Positions 1-7,179 of a DNA stretch of 49,222 nucleotides are shown here, piece after piece. The notes under the pieces were generated by a model. The model did no database searches. It was not told the DNA's origin and saw nothing but the letters and a program-made list of their open reading frames with translations. Location: positions 1 to 49,222 of the forward strand of contig SVHM01000007.1 of assembly GCA_015055815.1 (NCBI GenBank), read 5' to 3'. Origin of the DNA: Clostridiales bacterium (GTDB taxonomy: Bacteria; Bacillota; Clostridia; Christensenellales; UBA1242). A program made the position numbers and the translations under genes. How positions within the stretch are numbered: position 1 is the stretch's first letter; the number at the start of each line of letters is the position of its first letter.

Positions 1-1
1 T

Positions 2-217
2 AATAAACTGTTTATTGTTATAATGTTTGGTCTTTATGCTACTTTTATTCTTTCAATGATTGTAGGTGCGATAGTTTCTAGTGTAAATAAAAATATTAAT
101 TTATTTGATTCAAGTTGGTTTTGTTGGTTTGTGATTTCAATAGCTTGTATTGGCGTAATATTTAATATTGTTATGATAATCTATAAGAAAAGAAAATCTA
201 TAAGTGATCATAAATAA
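2..217 (+). CDS. small two-helix membrane protein, 5' end outside window
   Basis: The frame is open from base 2, and the first ATG (base 23) has no ribosome site in front of it, so the gene probably begins outside the window. From that ATG there are 64 residues with two hydrophobic stretches (about residues 3-19 and 32-53) separated by a short polar loop, then a basic tail (YKKRKS). This fits a small inner-membrane protein. I recognise no family. It is followed at once by a good intrinsic terminator, which supports it as the last gene of a transcript. Confidence 0.45.
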   Translation, partial: NKLFIVIMFGLYATFILSMIVGAIVSSVNKNINLFDSSWFCWFVISIACIGVIFNIVMIIYKKRKSISDHK

Positions 218-222
218 GAAAA

Positions 223-251
223 AGGCTACCTATTACGGTAGTCTTTTTGTT
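223..251 (+). terminator. bidirectional intrinsic terminator
   Basis: The 7-bp stem GGCTACC/GGTAGTC (one G-T pair) encloses a short loop and is followed by TTTTTG. On the other strand it is followed by a T-rich run as well, so it can also end the leftward XRE remnant. Confidence 0.75.
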
Positions 252-400
252 TATTTTATCTCCTCACCAATTAGATAGTCAACACTAACATTAAAGTATT
301 TTGCTAGTGTTATTATAACAGATGTGAATGGTTTAGATTCACCAGATTGCCAACGATAATAAGTTCTATCACTTATATTTAATTCTTTCATAGTCTTCAT
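251..400 (-). pseudogene. XRE-family regulator, C-terminal remnant
   Basis: The reverse strand encodes 49 residues: MKTMKELNISDRTYYRWQSG, then GESKPF, and ending LAKYFNVSVDYLIGEEIK. This is the second half of a Cro/C1-type helix-turn-helix domain: the recognition-helix region with the W-x-S-G-x-x-x-P turn, then the LA-x-x-x-x-V-x-x-D-x-L-I-G closing helices. The usual first helices (x-L-R-x-x-x-x-L-T-Q) are missing. The first ATG has no ribosome site, and beyond base 400 unrelated sequence begins, so this is an N-terminally truncated gene. Confidence 0.6.
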
Positions 401-589
401 GATTTAGAAGATGTTATAAAAAATTTAAAGCTAAAGATTGGTAAAGAAAAATATGTAATTAAATGTTCGGAAAGAAAAAATGCATTGAAAACAGCATTAT
501 TTGACTTTAAAAAGAATAAGATTATAAATAAATTTTTTAAAAAAAATGTAAAAAAACGAAACATTTTTAAAATGTTTGTGCTATACTAA
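401..589 (+). pseudogene. possible 3' fragment of an unknown gene
   Basis: A 62-codon open frame without an early ATG or ribosome site runs from the point where the XRE remnant breaks off to a TAA at 587-589. It is very lysine-rich (…KEKYVIKCSERKNALKTA…). It may be the tail of a gene whose front was lost at the same junction. AT-rich DNA gives such frames by chance, so support is weak. I recognise no family. Confidence 0.22.
559..587 (+). promoter_or_regulatory. promoter with inverted-repeat operator for the surface protein
   Basis: A perfect 9-1-9 inverted repeat (AAACATTTT-T-AAAATGTTT, 559-577) sits just upstream of a TATACT -10 hexamer (582-587). It overlaps the place where the -35 would be, and no good -35 is visible. 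This arrangement is typical of a repressor or activator site on a regulated promoter. The mRNA would start near 594, with GGAGG (621-625) ahead of the ATG at 630. Confidence 0.45.
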
Positions 590-629
590 AAATATCATAT
601 AGAATATATGTAAATTTAAAGGAGGTTTT

Positions 630-1175
630 ATGAAAAAATCTAAAAGTTTAATTTTTACGACTTTACTTGCTTTTGCTATGGTTTTTACAATGATGTTTGC
701 GACAATGCCAAATAACATAATGTCAGTTTTTGCTTCTGGAATAGAAGAAACTACTCCAACTATTGTTTCTATTGGAGCAAATGCTGTTGACCAAGAAACA
801 AATATGGGTGGTGCTCCGACTATTGTTCTTGGACAGCCATATTCTGTTCAGGTAAATGCAACTGGTGGAAATCTAGTTTTTGGTGCCGGTGCTGGTAATT
901 TTCAAAAACTACCAGAAGGTCTTACAATCAATTCAGAAACCGGCTTGATTTCAGGAACCTGTACAGATATTGAAATGGGCAGATATAATATTTATATTAC
1001 TGCTACAAATAATGCAGGTGAAGCTCATGCCGTTATTGGTGTTTGGGTTGTAGACGATTCAGTTAATCCTGAAATACTAACAGATGCAGGAACACTTGGA
1101 ACAATCTATACTAATTCATTTGCTCAATTTACAGTTTCTGTTCAAAGCGAGGCAAACTATTTAAATGATATTTAA
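630..1175 (+). CDS. InlB-repeat surface protein, N-terminal part before in-frame stop
   Basis: AAAGGAGG precedes the ATG. Residues 1-35 form a signal peptide (MKKSKS, a hydrophobic core, then a VFA/S cleavage site). Next comes an Ig-like putative-adhesin module of the He_PIG type, with the phrase LPEGLTINSETGLISGTCTD around residues 93-112. The frame stops at TAA (1173-1175) after YLNDI. Codons after the stop continue the same kind of module (WTLTDGALPNGMELD) in the same frame, so this is the front of one roughly 970-residue secreted, membrane-anchored protein broken by a single stop codon. If translated alone, it would be a secreted 181-residue Ig-like fragment. Confidence 0.75.
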   Translation: MKKSKSLIFTTLLAFAMVFTMMFATMPNNIMSVFASGIEETTPTIVSIGANAVDQETNMGGAPTIVLGQPYSVQVNATGGNLVFGAGAGNFQKLPEGLTINSETGLISGTCTDIEMGRYNIYITATNNAGEAHAVIGVWVVDDSVNPEILTDAGTLGTIYTNSFAQFTVSVQSEANYLNDI

Positions 1176-1196
1176 TGGACTTTAACTGATGGTGCG

Positions 1197-3548
1197 TTGC
1201 CAAATGGTATGGAATTAGATTATGTTAATAGTGCTACTGTATATATTAATGGAACACCTGCACAAGCAGGAACCTATAATTTTACATTAAGAGTAGAAAA
1301 TGAAATAGGTTCAGATGAGCAATCTTTTAGTATTGTTGTTCAAGATGGTGCTGTTAAACCAACAATTATTGATGATTATACTACTATTCCTTATGCTATT
1401 GTTGGTAAAGCATACGAATATCAATTAAGAGCAACAGGAACTAACACACAAGAAAATCCTATTATATGGTCTTTAAATGATGAGACCTTTGCACAAAATT
1501 CTTATGATTTGGGAAATGGCTTAACATTGTCAAAAGAAGGCTTGATTTCAGGAACACCAACCCAAGCAGGACAAGTAGATTTAACATCAATTTATGCAAA
1601 AAACACAGAAGGAACCGATAGCGAAGCCCCTTATTTGATGGTTTATAACAATGGTGCTGTTACTAAAATTGTTGTAACACCAGAAGAAACTGTTATAGAA
1701 AAAGGTTCTTCAAAACAATTTAATGCTGAAGTATTTGGATACGGAGATGTTAGTCAAACTATTGATAGTTGGGATACTTCAATGTATGTTGATGGATTGG
1801 GAGCTTGGTTCCCAAGACCACAATCAGAATACACAACATTAGTTAATGGATTGCTAACAATTGGAGAAGATGAAACCCGTGAACAAATTATGGTAGTAGC
1901 TATTGTTGGTAGCGAAAAAGGATATGCTATGGTTACTATTGTTGAGAAAGGAACAGCAACTCATTCTATCACTTTTGATAGTAATGAAGGAACTGGCTCA
2001 ATGAGTAATTTGCAATATATTGATGGTTATGAATATACATTACCAACTTGCACATTCACAGCTCCAACAGGAAAGCAATTCAAATGTTGGTCTGTTGGTG
2101 GACAAGAAAAAGCAGTTGGAGACACAATTACATTAAATGCAGATGTAACAATTGTTGCAATTTGGGAAGATATTCCTGTTCCAACAAGTTTAACAGCAAC
2201 ATATACAGGCACAATTTTAGCAGGAACAACAATCAATCCAAGTGGTATTTCAATCACATTAACTTATTCAGATGACTCAACTGAACCTGTAAGTGCAGGT
2301 AATGTTGAATATTGGCATAATGGACAACAAATCACTAATCCTGTTGCTTATGTATTTGGTGTAGAACTTATTGGTAACCTTAATATCACAATCAAATATG
2401 AAGGTTTAGAAACTACAATGGCAGTTCAAATTGTAGGACACGCTATTACATTTAATGCTAATGGTGGAACTGGCGAAATGACTGCTACCGAATATGTTGG
2501 AGTTTATACATTACCTGCTAACGGATTTACAGCTCCACAAGGCAAACAATTCAAAGGTTGGTCATTAACAAATAATGGCGAAGTTATTGGAACAACTACA
2601 TACAATGTAACTGAACCTATTACACTTTATGCAATTTGGGAAGATATTCCTGTAATACCAGAAAGTTTAACAGCAACATATACAGGCACAATTTTAGCAG
2701 GAACAACAATCAATCCAAGTGGTATTTCAATTACATTAACTTATTCAGATGATTCAACTGAACCTGTAAGTGCAGGTGATGTTGAATATTGGTATAATGG
2801 ACAACAAATCACTAATCCTGTTGCTTATGTATTTGGTGTAGAACTTATTGGTAACCTTAATATCACAATCAAATATGAAGGTTTAGAAACTACAATGGCA
2901 GTTCAAATTGTAGGACACGCTATTACATTTAATGCTAATGGTGGAACTGGTGAAATGACTGCTATTGAATATGTTGGAACTTATACATTACCAGCAAATG
3001 GATTTACTGCTCCAACAGGAAAACAATTCAAAGGTTGGGCTTTAACTAATAATGGCGAAGTTATTACAACAGCAACTCATAATGTAACTGAACCTATTAC
3101 TCTTTATGCTATTTGGGAAGATATTCCTGCTGTAAATTACACTATTTCATTCAACGCAAATGGTGGAACTGGCACAATGGCAAATGTTGAATATGCAGGA
3201 ACTTATACATTACCAACTTGCACATTCACAGCACCAACTGGAAAACAATTCAAAGGTTGGTCAACAACTGCAAATGGCGAAGTAATTGACGGAACAACCA
3301 TCAATATTTCAGCTGATACTGAATTATTTGCTATTTGGGAAGATACTCAAACACCACCAATCAATCCTGATGAACCTGAACAACCACAACAACCTGAAGA
3401 CACTAACAAGGGTCTTGGAGTTGGAGCAATTATTGGCATTGTTCTTGCTTCTCTTGTAGTTCTTGGAACTGGTGGATTTGCATTAGTTTGGTTTGTTATC
3501 AAGAAAAAATCTTGGGCAGACTTCATTGCAATCTTCAAAAAGAAATAA
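1197..3548 (+). CDS. InlB-repeat surface protein, C-terminal part after in-frame stop
   Basis: This continues the preceding gene in the same reading frame. Its only usable start (TTG at 1197) has no ribosome site, so independent translation is doubtful. In order it holds the rest of an Ig-like domain; a second Ig-like domain ending GLISGTPTQAG; a Big-type domain (VVTPEETVIEKGSSKQF); and four Listeria-Bacteroides (InlB B) repeats with the signature ITFNANGGTG…YTLP…FTAPTGKQFKGW…LYAIWED. Two Big_3-like modules (SLTATYTGTILAG…) lie between the repeats. A short proline-rich spacer and a C-terminal transmembrane helix (GLGVGAIIGIVLASLVVLG…) with a lysine-rich tail follow. The product would be a wall-spanning, membrane-anchored adhesin-like protein. 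There is no LPxTG motif. Confidence 0.75.
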   Translation: MPNGMELDYVNSATVYINGTPAQAGTYNFTLRVENEIGSDEQSFSIVVQDGAVKPTIIDDYTTIPYAIVGKAYEYQLRATGTNTQENPIIWSLNDETFAQNSYDLGNGLTLSKEGLISGTPTQAGQVDLTSIYAKNTEGTDSEAPYLMVYNNGAVTKIVVTPEETVIEKGSSKQFNAEVFGYGDVSQTIDSWDTSMYVDGLGAWFPRPQSEYTTLVNGLLTIGEDETREQIMVVAIVGSEKGYAMVTIVEKGTATHSITFDSNEGTGSMSNLQYIDGYEYTLPTCTFTAPTGKQFKCWSVGGQEKAVGDTITLNADVTIVAIWEDIPVPTSLTATYTGTILAGTTINPSGISITLTYSDDSTEPVSAGNVEYWHNGQQITNPVAYVFGVELIGNLNITIKYEGLETTMAVQIVGHAITFNANGGTGEMTATEYVGVYTLPANGFTAPQGKQFKGWSLTNNGEVIGTTTYNVTEPITLYAIWEDIPVIPESLTATYTGTILAGTTINPSGISITLTYSDDSTEPVSAGDVEYWYNGQQITNPVAYVFGVELIGNLNITIKYEGLETTMAVQIVGHAITFNANGGTGEMTAIEYVGTYTLPANGFTAPTGKQFKGWALTNNGEVITTATHNVTEPITLYAIWEDIPAVNYTISFNANGGTGTMANVEYAGTYTLPTCTFTAPTGKQFKGWSTTANGEVIDGTTINISADTELFAIWEDTQTPPINPDEPEQPQQPEDTNKGLGVGAIIGIVLASLVVLGTGGFALVWFVIKKKSWADFIAIFKKK
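2187..3131 (+). repeat. two tandem 477-bp near-identical intragenic repeats
   Basis: The unit starting AGTTTAACAGCAACATAT at 2187 recurs at 2664, a period of 477 bp (159 codons). Each copy encodes one Big_3-like module plus one InlB B repeat. The copies differ by only scattered substitutions, such as WHNG versus WYNG and ATEYVGV versus AIEYVGT, so duplication is recent or homogenised. Confidence 0.85.
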
Positions 3549-3560
3549 AAATTCAATAAA

Positions 3561-3596
3561 TAAAGTGGTTAATTTTTGACCACTTTATTTTTTTAT
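3561..3596 (+). terminator. intrinsic terminator of the surface-protein gene
   Basis: The 9-bp perfect stem TAAAGTGGT/ACCACTTTA (3561-3569 and 3579-3587) is followed by a T-rich tract. Confidence 0.85.
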
Positions 3597-3664
3597 TTCA
3601 AAATGTGATGTAATAAGAATTTTTGTAAAGATTGTTGAAAAATCACTCAATCTTCAAAAATATA

Positions 3665-3673
3665 TGTTATAAT
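3665..3673 (+). promoter_or_regulatory. extended -10 promoter
   Basis: TGTTATAAT is a consensus extended -10 element (TG-n-TATAAT). No convincing -35 lies 17 bp upstream, as is usual for extended -10 promoters. It drives the small gene at 3719. Confidence 0.55.
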
Positions 3674-3718
3674 GTACTCTGTATAAGTTTATTTAGGAGA
3701 ATATAAAGGGGTGTCTTT

Positions 3719-3976
3719 ATGTTAGATATTAGCAAATATACTGACTATTGGTTTGGTAAAGCAGATTTAGACGAGTTGAATTTAGAAAGAGATATTGTTC
3801 AATGGCAAGGATTAAACAATCCAGAATTAGATGATGATTTTAGGGAAGATTGTCGTGAGTTGCTTTATAAATTTGATGAAGCAATTAGAAATAAACAATA
3901 TGGAGATAATAACGAGTGGAATCAACCTGCCAAAAGTGAACACGGTTGGTATCTTTCAAGTGATGATGAAGATTAA
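3719..3976 (+). CDS. hypothetical small acidic protein
   Basis: This gene encodes 85 residues and is strongly acidic, with D/E clusters throughout and the ending SSDDED. It has no membrane segment or signal peptide. AAAGGGG lies eight bases before the ATG, with its own extended -10 promoter upstream and an intrinsic terminator downstream, so it is a monocistronic expressed unit. The tryptophan- and tyrosine-containing sequence (YTDYWFGKADLDELNLERD) suggests a small folded helical protein. I recognise no family. Charge and size are compatible with a DNA-mimic or adaptor protein, but nothing shows that directly. Confidence 0.6.
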   Translation: MLDISKYTDYWFGKADLDELNLERDIVQWQGLNNPELDDDFREDCRELLYKFDEAIRNKQYGDNNEWNQPAKSEHGWYLSSDDED

Positions 3977-3980
3977 AATA

Positions 3981-4010
3981 AAGACCGAGCAGTTTTGCCC
4001 GGTCTTTTAG
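3981..4010 (+). terminator. bidirectional intrinsic terminator
   Basis: The stem AAGACCG-a-GC / GC-c-CGGTCTT is followed by T-rich runs on both strands. It separates the converging genes 3719-3976 and 4007-4330. Confidence 0.8.
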
Positions 4011-4330
4011 TTATATAAAAATGCTTTATTAATATACTTTGAAATCTTATATATTATTTTGTAAGCAGTTTTTTTGTTAGTTGCTTCTTTTAATTTTATG
4101 CTTAATTGTTCTTTTTGTTTTTCGCTTAAAATGACAGGTTTTATTTTAAGAGAGATTGACCATAAAGCATCTTCAATAAAATCTTTGTCTTTTTGTGGAT
4201 TATATCCATCTTTATTCCAACCAGCAATTCTTTTTAGATGAATTAATGCTTCTTCATTTTCAGGGGTAATATCAATATTTACTTTTTCAAAGTATTGTTT
4301 AATTTCTTTTTCAAGTTCTATATTTTTCAT
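4007..4330 (-). CDS. hypothetical protein paired with SLOG gene
   Basis: This gene encodes 107 residues, lysine/glutamate-rich and predicted all-helical. It has no signal peptide or membrane helix. It starts 8 bp after the end of the SLOG-family gene (4339-4890), so the two form one leftward operon. It shows the phrase HLKRIAGWNKDGYNPQKDKDF near residues 31-51 and a basic C-terminal part (ATNKKTAYKIIYKISKYINK). No known domain is recognised. A role as partner of the SLOG protein is inference from the operon only. Confidence 0.6.
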   Translation of the reverse strand: MKNIELEKEIKQYFEKVNIDITPENEEALIHLKRIAGWNKDGYNPQKDKDFIEDALWSISLKIKPVILSEKQKEQLSIKLKEATNKKTAYKIIYKISKYINKAFLYN

Positions 4331-4338
4331 ATATGCTC

Positions 4339-4890
4339 CTATTTATATTCGTCTGGATTTATAATTCTGACTTTACAGCCTTTTTCTTTTGCAAAGCGAA
4401 TTGTGTTTCCAGTTCCACTTGGTTTGCCATTATAACAAGCGATAACAACGCTAGAATGTTCAACCATATATTTATTTCTTTTGTTCATACAATCAGTAGT
4501 GTATTCTTCTTGAAGAATTATAACAGCATCACATTTTTTTAATAGGGTGTGATATTTTTTTTGTTGTTCTGGTTTCCATTTTATTTCTTGATTTTTGCAG
4601 GGAACAACTGCTATTACAAAAATTTCCTTGTGGTTTTTTTTCAAATTGATAAGGGTTTCGCAACCTATCATGTCAAATCCTTCTGCCATACCAACCATAT
4701 AATTTTTTAAGCCATATTCAATAGCACCAGTAAAAAGTTTATATAAATCTTTTTTGAATCTAATACAATTTTCTTTTTCTTCATTGTATCCCCATGGCAA
4801 ACTTTTTGGTCTATGACCTGTCAAACAGGCAGTTTCTTCTATTAGAAGGTCTTCTAATACTTTCTTTTTAGTTTTATTAAAAAGTGGCAT
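4339..4890 (-). CDS. SLOG-domain protein (DUF1273/YpsA-like)
   Basis: This gene encodes 183 residues. The motif CLTGHRPKSLPWGYNE (residues 22-37) is the family hallmark. It is followed by a Rossmann-like body with a GMAEGFDMIGCETLINLKK segment, a VVPCKNQEIKW strand, a CDAVIIL strand, and a closing GTGNTIRFAKEKGCKV. These match the DUF1273/YpsA branch of SLOG domains, which bind nucleotide-derived ligands and often appear in phage, plasmid and defence contexts. The family length (about 180) is complete. A consensus promoter at 4921-4949 drives it. The ligand and function are unknown. Confidence 0.72.
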   Translation of the reverse strand: MPLFNKTKKKVLEDLLIEETACLTGHRPKSLPWGYNEEKENCIRFKKDLYKLFTGAIEYGLKNYMVGMAEGFDMIGCETLINLKKNHKEIFVIAVVPCKNQEIKWKPEQQKKYHTLLKKCDAVIILQEEYTTDCMNKRNKYMVEHSSVVIACYNGKPSGTGNTIRFAKEKGCKVRIINPDEYK

Positions 4891-4920
4891 ATTATTTAAT
4901 ATTCTCCTTTATTAAAGATT

Positions 4921-4949
4921 ATTATAGCAGTTTGATTTTTAATTTACAA
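4921..4949 (-). promoter_or_regulatory. promoter of the SLOG operon
   Basis: On the minus strand, TTGTAA (4949-4944), 17 bp and TATAAT (4926-4921) form a near-consensus sigma-A promoter reading into the SLOG gene. Confidence 0.65.
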
Positions 4950-4956
4950 TCTTTCT

Positions 4957-4974
4957 ACTTACTTTTTAGTAAGT
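4957..4974. promoter_or_regulatory. inverted-repeat operator candidate between divergent genes
   Basis: ACTTACT-TTTT-AGTAAGT is a perfect 7-bp inverted repeat between the SLOG promoter and the divergent XRE gene. It has the size and place of an autoregulatory XRE operator. It could alternatively form a weak hairpin in RNA. Confidence 0.4.
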
Positions 4975-5024
4975 ATTTTTAATATATCTATTTGGTATCC
5001 TATAAATATAGGAGAGTTATGTAT

Positions 5025-5264
5025 ATGAAGTCATCTACTGCGATTGCTCTGCGTGTGAGTAAATTGTTGGTTAAGACGGGTATGACTAGATACAAATTGT
5101 GTAGAAAGATAGCCATAACGGAAACAACATTAAAACATATTTTAGATGAAGAATACAAAAGTGTTAATTTTGACACTCTTGTTCTTTTGGCAGATGGTTT
5201 TGATATGACTGTTCAAGAGTTTTTAGATGATGAATTATTTGCAAGAGAAAATTTAGATGTATAA
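5025..5264 (+). CDS. XRE-family helix-turn-helix regulator
   Basis: The ATG at 5025 sits eight bases after GGAGAG and gives 79 residues; upstream TTG and ATG starts fit the ribosome site less well. The protein is one Cro/C1-type helix-turn-helix. It runs from helix 1 (ALRVSKLLVKTGMTRYKLCRKI) through a recognition helix (AITETTLKHILDEEYKSVNF) to the usual closing DTLVLLADGFDMTVQEFLDDE. It is transcribed divergently from the SLOG operon, with an inverted repeat between them, so it may repress that operon and itself. Its own terminator follows directly. Confidence 0.75.
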   Translation: MKSSTAIALRVSKLLVKTGMTRYKLCRKIAITETTLKHILDEEYKSVNFDTLVLLADGFDMTVQEFLDDELFARENLDV

Positions 5265-5279
5265 AATAAGCAAAAATAT

Positions 5280-5313
5280 AGCCGAGATTTTTTATCCCGG
5301 CTTATTTCTTTTT
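5280..5313 (+). terminator. intrinsic terminator
   Basis: The stem AGCCG-a-GAT/ATC-c-CGGCT (5280-5288, 5294-5302) is followed by TATTTCTTTTTT. A T-rich run on the other strand lets it also end the leftward PcfJ/PcfK operon. Confidence 0.75.
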
Positions 5314-5315
5314 TA

Positions 5316-5609
5316 TTAAATTGTATATATTTTGTCTGCTACTTTAATTGCTTTTTGTCCTTCATATTCAATATATTCAGGTTTGCCTTTTGCTATTGCC
5401 TTTAATACTATATTGATTGGTTCTAAATATGTTTTAGATATGTTAATATCTCTTACGCTTTCAATATCGTGAACTTCTAATACTTTAATACCTTTTTGTA
5501 TTAGGTATGAACTGAATTGCCATTTTTTCTCATACAGTCCACTTGAATCTAGTATAAAGCAAAAGTCTTTTTCTGGATAATATCCTGTAATTCTAAATCT
5601 ACTTATCAT
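5316..5609 (-). CDS. hypothetical protein at the end of the PcfJ/PcfK operon
   Basis: This gene encodes 97 residues, starting at an ATG with AGGAG ahead of it inside the end of the previous gene (11-bp overlap), so the two are translationally coupled. The sequence alternates beta-type and charged stretches (RFRITGYYPEKDFCFILDSSG…YLEPINIVLKAIAKGKPEYIEYEGQKAIKVADKIYTI). There is no membrane helix. No family is recognised. It is the last gene of the leftward operon before the terminator at 5280-5313. Confidence 0.6.
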   Translation of the reverse strand: MISRFRITGYYPEKDFCFILDSSGLYEKKWQFSSYLIQKGIKVLEVHDIESVRDINISKTYLEPINIVLKAIAKGKPEYIEYEGQKAIKVADKIYTI

Positions 5610-5829
5610 AATTTATACTCCTATTACTTAAATCAAAATCATTATGTATCATGTACATTTCCATATATAAAGTGTGATATTGATAAACATATATTTCAAT
5701 ATCTTTTTTGATTATTTTAAATACTAATTTGTAACTTAATTTGTGTTGGTCTAAATCTTGTTTAATATAGTTAAATATTTCTTCTTTTGTTTCAAATTTT
5801 TTTGTTACATATCCTTTTGTTAAATACAT
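5599..5829 (-). CDS. hypothetical small protein, coupled operon gene
   Basis: This gene encodes 76 residues, preceded by AGGAGG and starting 15 bp after the pcfJ-like stop. It is rich in Y, K and I (YVTKKFETKEEIFNYIKQDLDQHKLSYKL…). An antiparallel beta or mixed fold is likely, with no signal peptide. It overlaps the next gene by 11 bp. The ending DLSNRSINYDK resembles the DLANW…YY phrase in the 78-residue protein at 7912-8145, and both contain short TK/YK-rich strands, so the two may be distant relatives. No function is recognised. Confidence 0.6.
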   Translation of the reverse strand: MYLTKGYVTKKFETKEEIFNYIKQDLDQHKLSYKLVFKIIKKDIEIYVYQYHTLYMEMYMIHNDFDLSNRSINYDK

Positions 5830-5844
5830 TTTATTTCCTCCTAT

Positions 5845-7179
5845 TTATGCCACCAATTTCTTTAATTTTCTATTTGCATATGGTAGCCATTTTTTATTTA
5901 CAAATTCTAATACTGCTTCATTTGGTTTTGTATTATGTTCGGCATAACATTGTAGTATTTTATGATTTCTTAATGAATATTCTAAAGTTACAAATGGTGT
6001 ATTAGGTGATAGTCTATTTCGTATAAAGAATATTAAACTTTCTTCTCTTACAAATTTTTGATCGTAATTCATTCTTCCTACACAATGGTGTAATATTTGA
6101 CCTTCGTGTTTAAGTTCTGCTGGACTTTTTGCAATTATACAAACATAATCATCTTTAATTAATAATCTTTCAAGTGATAAATATTTATTAGCGATTTGTT
6201 TAAAGTTTTTGTATAATTCTTTTCTTGCTTTTTCGTCTTCTAATAGTTTAATCTTTTCATATTCGTCAATTCTTAAATCGTGCATTCTTACAAAGTCTTT
6301 TGGATATTTTATTGTTTCTTCTGTTATATCTAAATTTAGGTTTTGACAAGCTTTCAAGTAGTCCCAATAAGAATTGCAATCTGCATGATTTTTATTAAGA
6401 TATTTATAAAACTTAACTACTTCATTTCTTTTTATAATATTTTTTAGATGAGCTTTAAAAATATATTCTTCATTCAACTCTTTAATTGCTTTATTTATTT
6501 GTTGTGCTTCTAAAATAGATATTTTATTTTTGTATGCATATAGTATGTCTTGTGCAGAAATATAGTTATATCTTCCGTATTTATTTTGTAAAATCTCTTT
6601 ATTTGCAACTATCCATTTTCTAAAATTTTTATCTTTGCCTATTAGTTTAAGTATTGTTTTATTAGTTGCAAATTGAGATAATTTCATTTTAACTAGATAT
6701 TCGGTTTGTGGGTATTCTTCATATATTCTTAAATATTTAAACAAGTCCAAATATGGATATTGATTTATTGCAGAATATTTATATTTCGATTGTTTTTGAA
6801 TATAACTTTTATTAATAATCTTAACATATAAGTTATAATATTTTGTCGGTGCGTCACACCATCTTGTATCAGTAGTTCGTGGATTATAACAACCTATTGC
6901 TTGATTATACCAACCTGTTGTATATCCAAATAATGAATATTCAATATCTTTTACATAACAAACTTCTGAGTGTAAAGGTCTAACAACGACTTGTTTACAA
7001 AACCATTGTTTATCTTTTGTTTTACAAGCAACTGTAATTTGTGTTAAATCGCCTTTGAATTTAGTAAAGTATGAATAATATGTTGTTCCATTATTTCCTA
7101 GCAGTCTATTTTCACTATCTAAATTTTTTATCTTATTTACTATATAATTTGGTATTTGTTTTAAATCTTTTGTTATCAT
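5845..7179 (-). CDS. pcfJ: PcfJ-domain protein
   Basis: This gene encodes 444 residues. The C-terminal third carries the PcfJ signature: a segment around residues 356-375 (LKHEGQILHHCVGRM…Y), then ESLIFFIRNRLSPNTPFVTLEY, then a KILQCYAEHNTKP segment and a closing FVNKKWLP. PcfJ-like proteins are named after a gene on the Enterococcus conjugative plasmid pCF10 and recur on plasmids, phages and integrative elements; their biochemical role is unknown. The N-terminal part is a tyrosine/lysine-rich, mostly helical region of no recognised family. The start overlaps the upstream PcfK-like gene by ATGA, indicating coupled translation. Confidence 0.8.
   Translation of the reverse strand: MITKDLKQIPNYIVNKIKNLDSENRLLGNNGTTYYSYFTKFKGDLTQITVACKTKDKQWFCKQVVVRPLHSEVCYVKDIEYSLFGYTTGWYNQAIGCYNPRTTDTRWCDAPTKYYNLYVKIINKSYIQKQSKYKYSAINQYPYLDLFKYLRIYEEYPQTEYLVKMKLSQFATNKTILKLIGKDKNFRKWIVANKEILQNKYGRYNYISAQDILYAYKNKISILEAQQINKAIKELNEEYIFKAHLKNIIKRNEVVKFYKYLNKNHADCNSYWDYLKACQNLNLDITEETIKYPKDFVRMHDLRIDEYEKIKLLEDEKARKELYKNFKQIANKYLSLERLLIKDDYVCIIAKSPAELKHEGQILHHCVGRMNYDQKFVREESLIFFIRNRLSPNTPFVTLEYSLRNHKILQCYAEHNTKPNEAVLEFVNKKWLPYANRKLKKLVA

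Noticed and set aside
1173..1175. Recoding of the TAA in the surface gene (programmed readthrough)
   Set aside because: TAA is the least read-through stop, no hairpin or readthrough context is visible downstream, and TAA is used as a normal stop elsewhere in the window. A point mutation is simpler.
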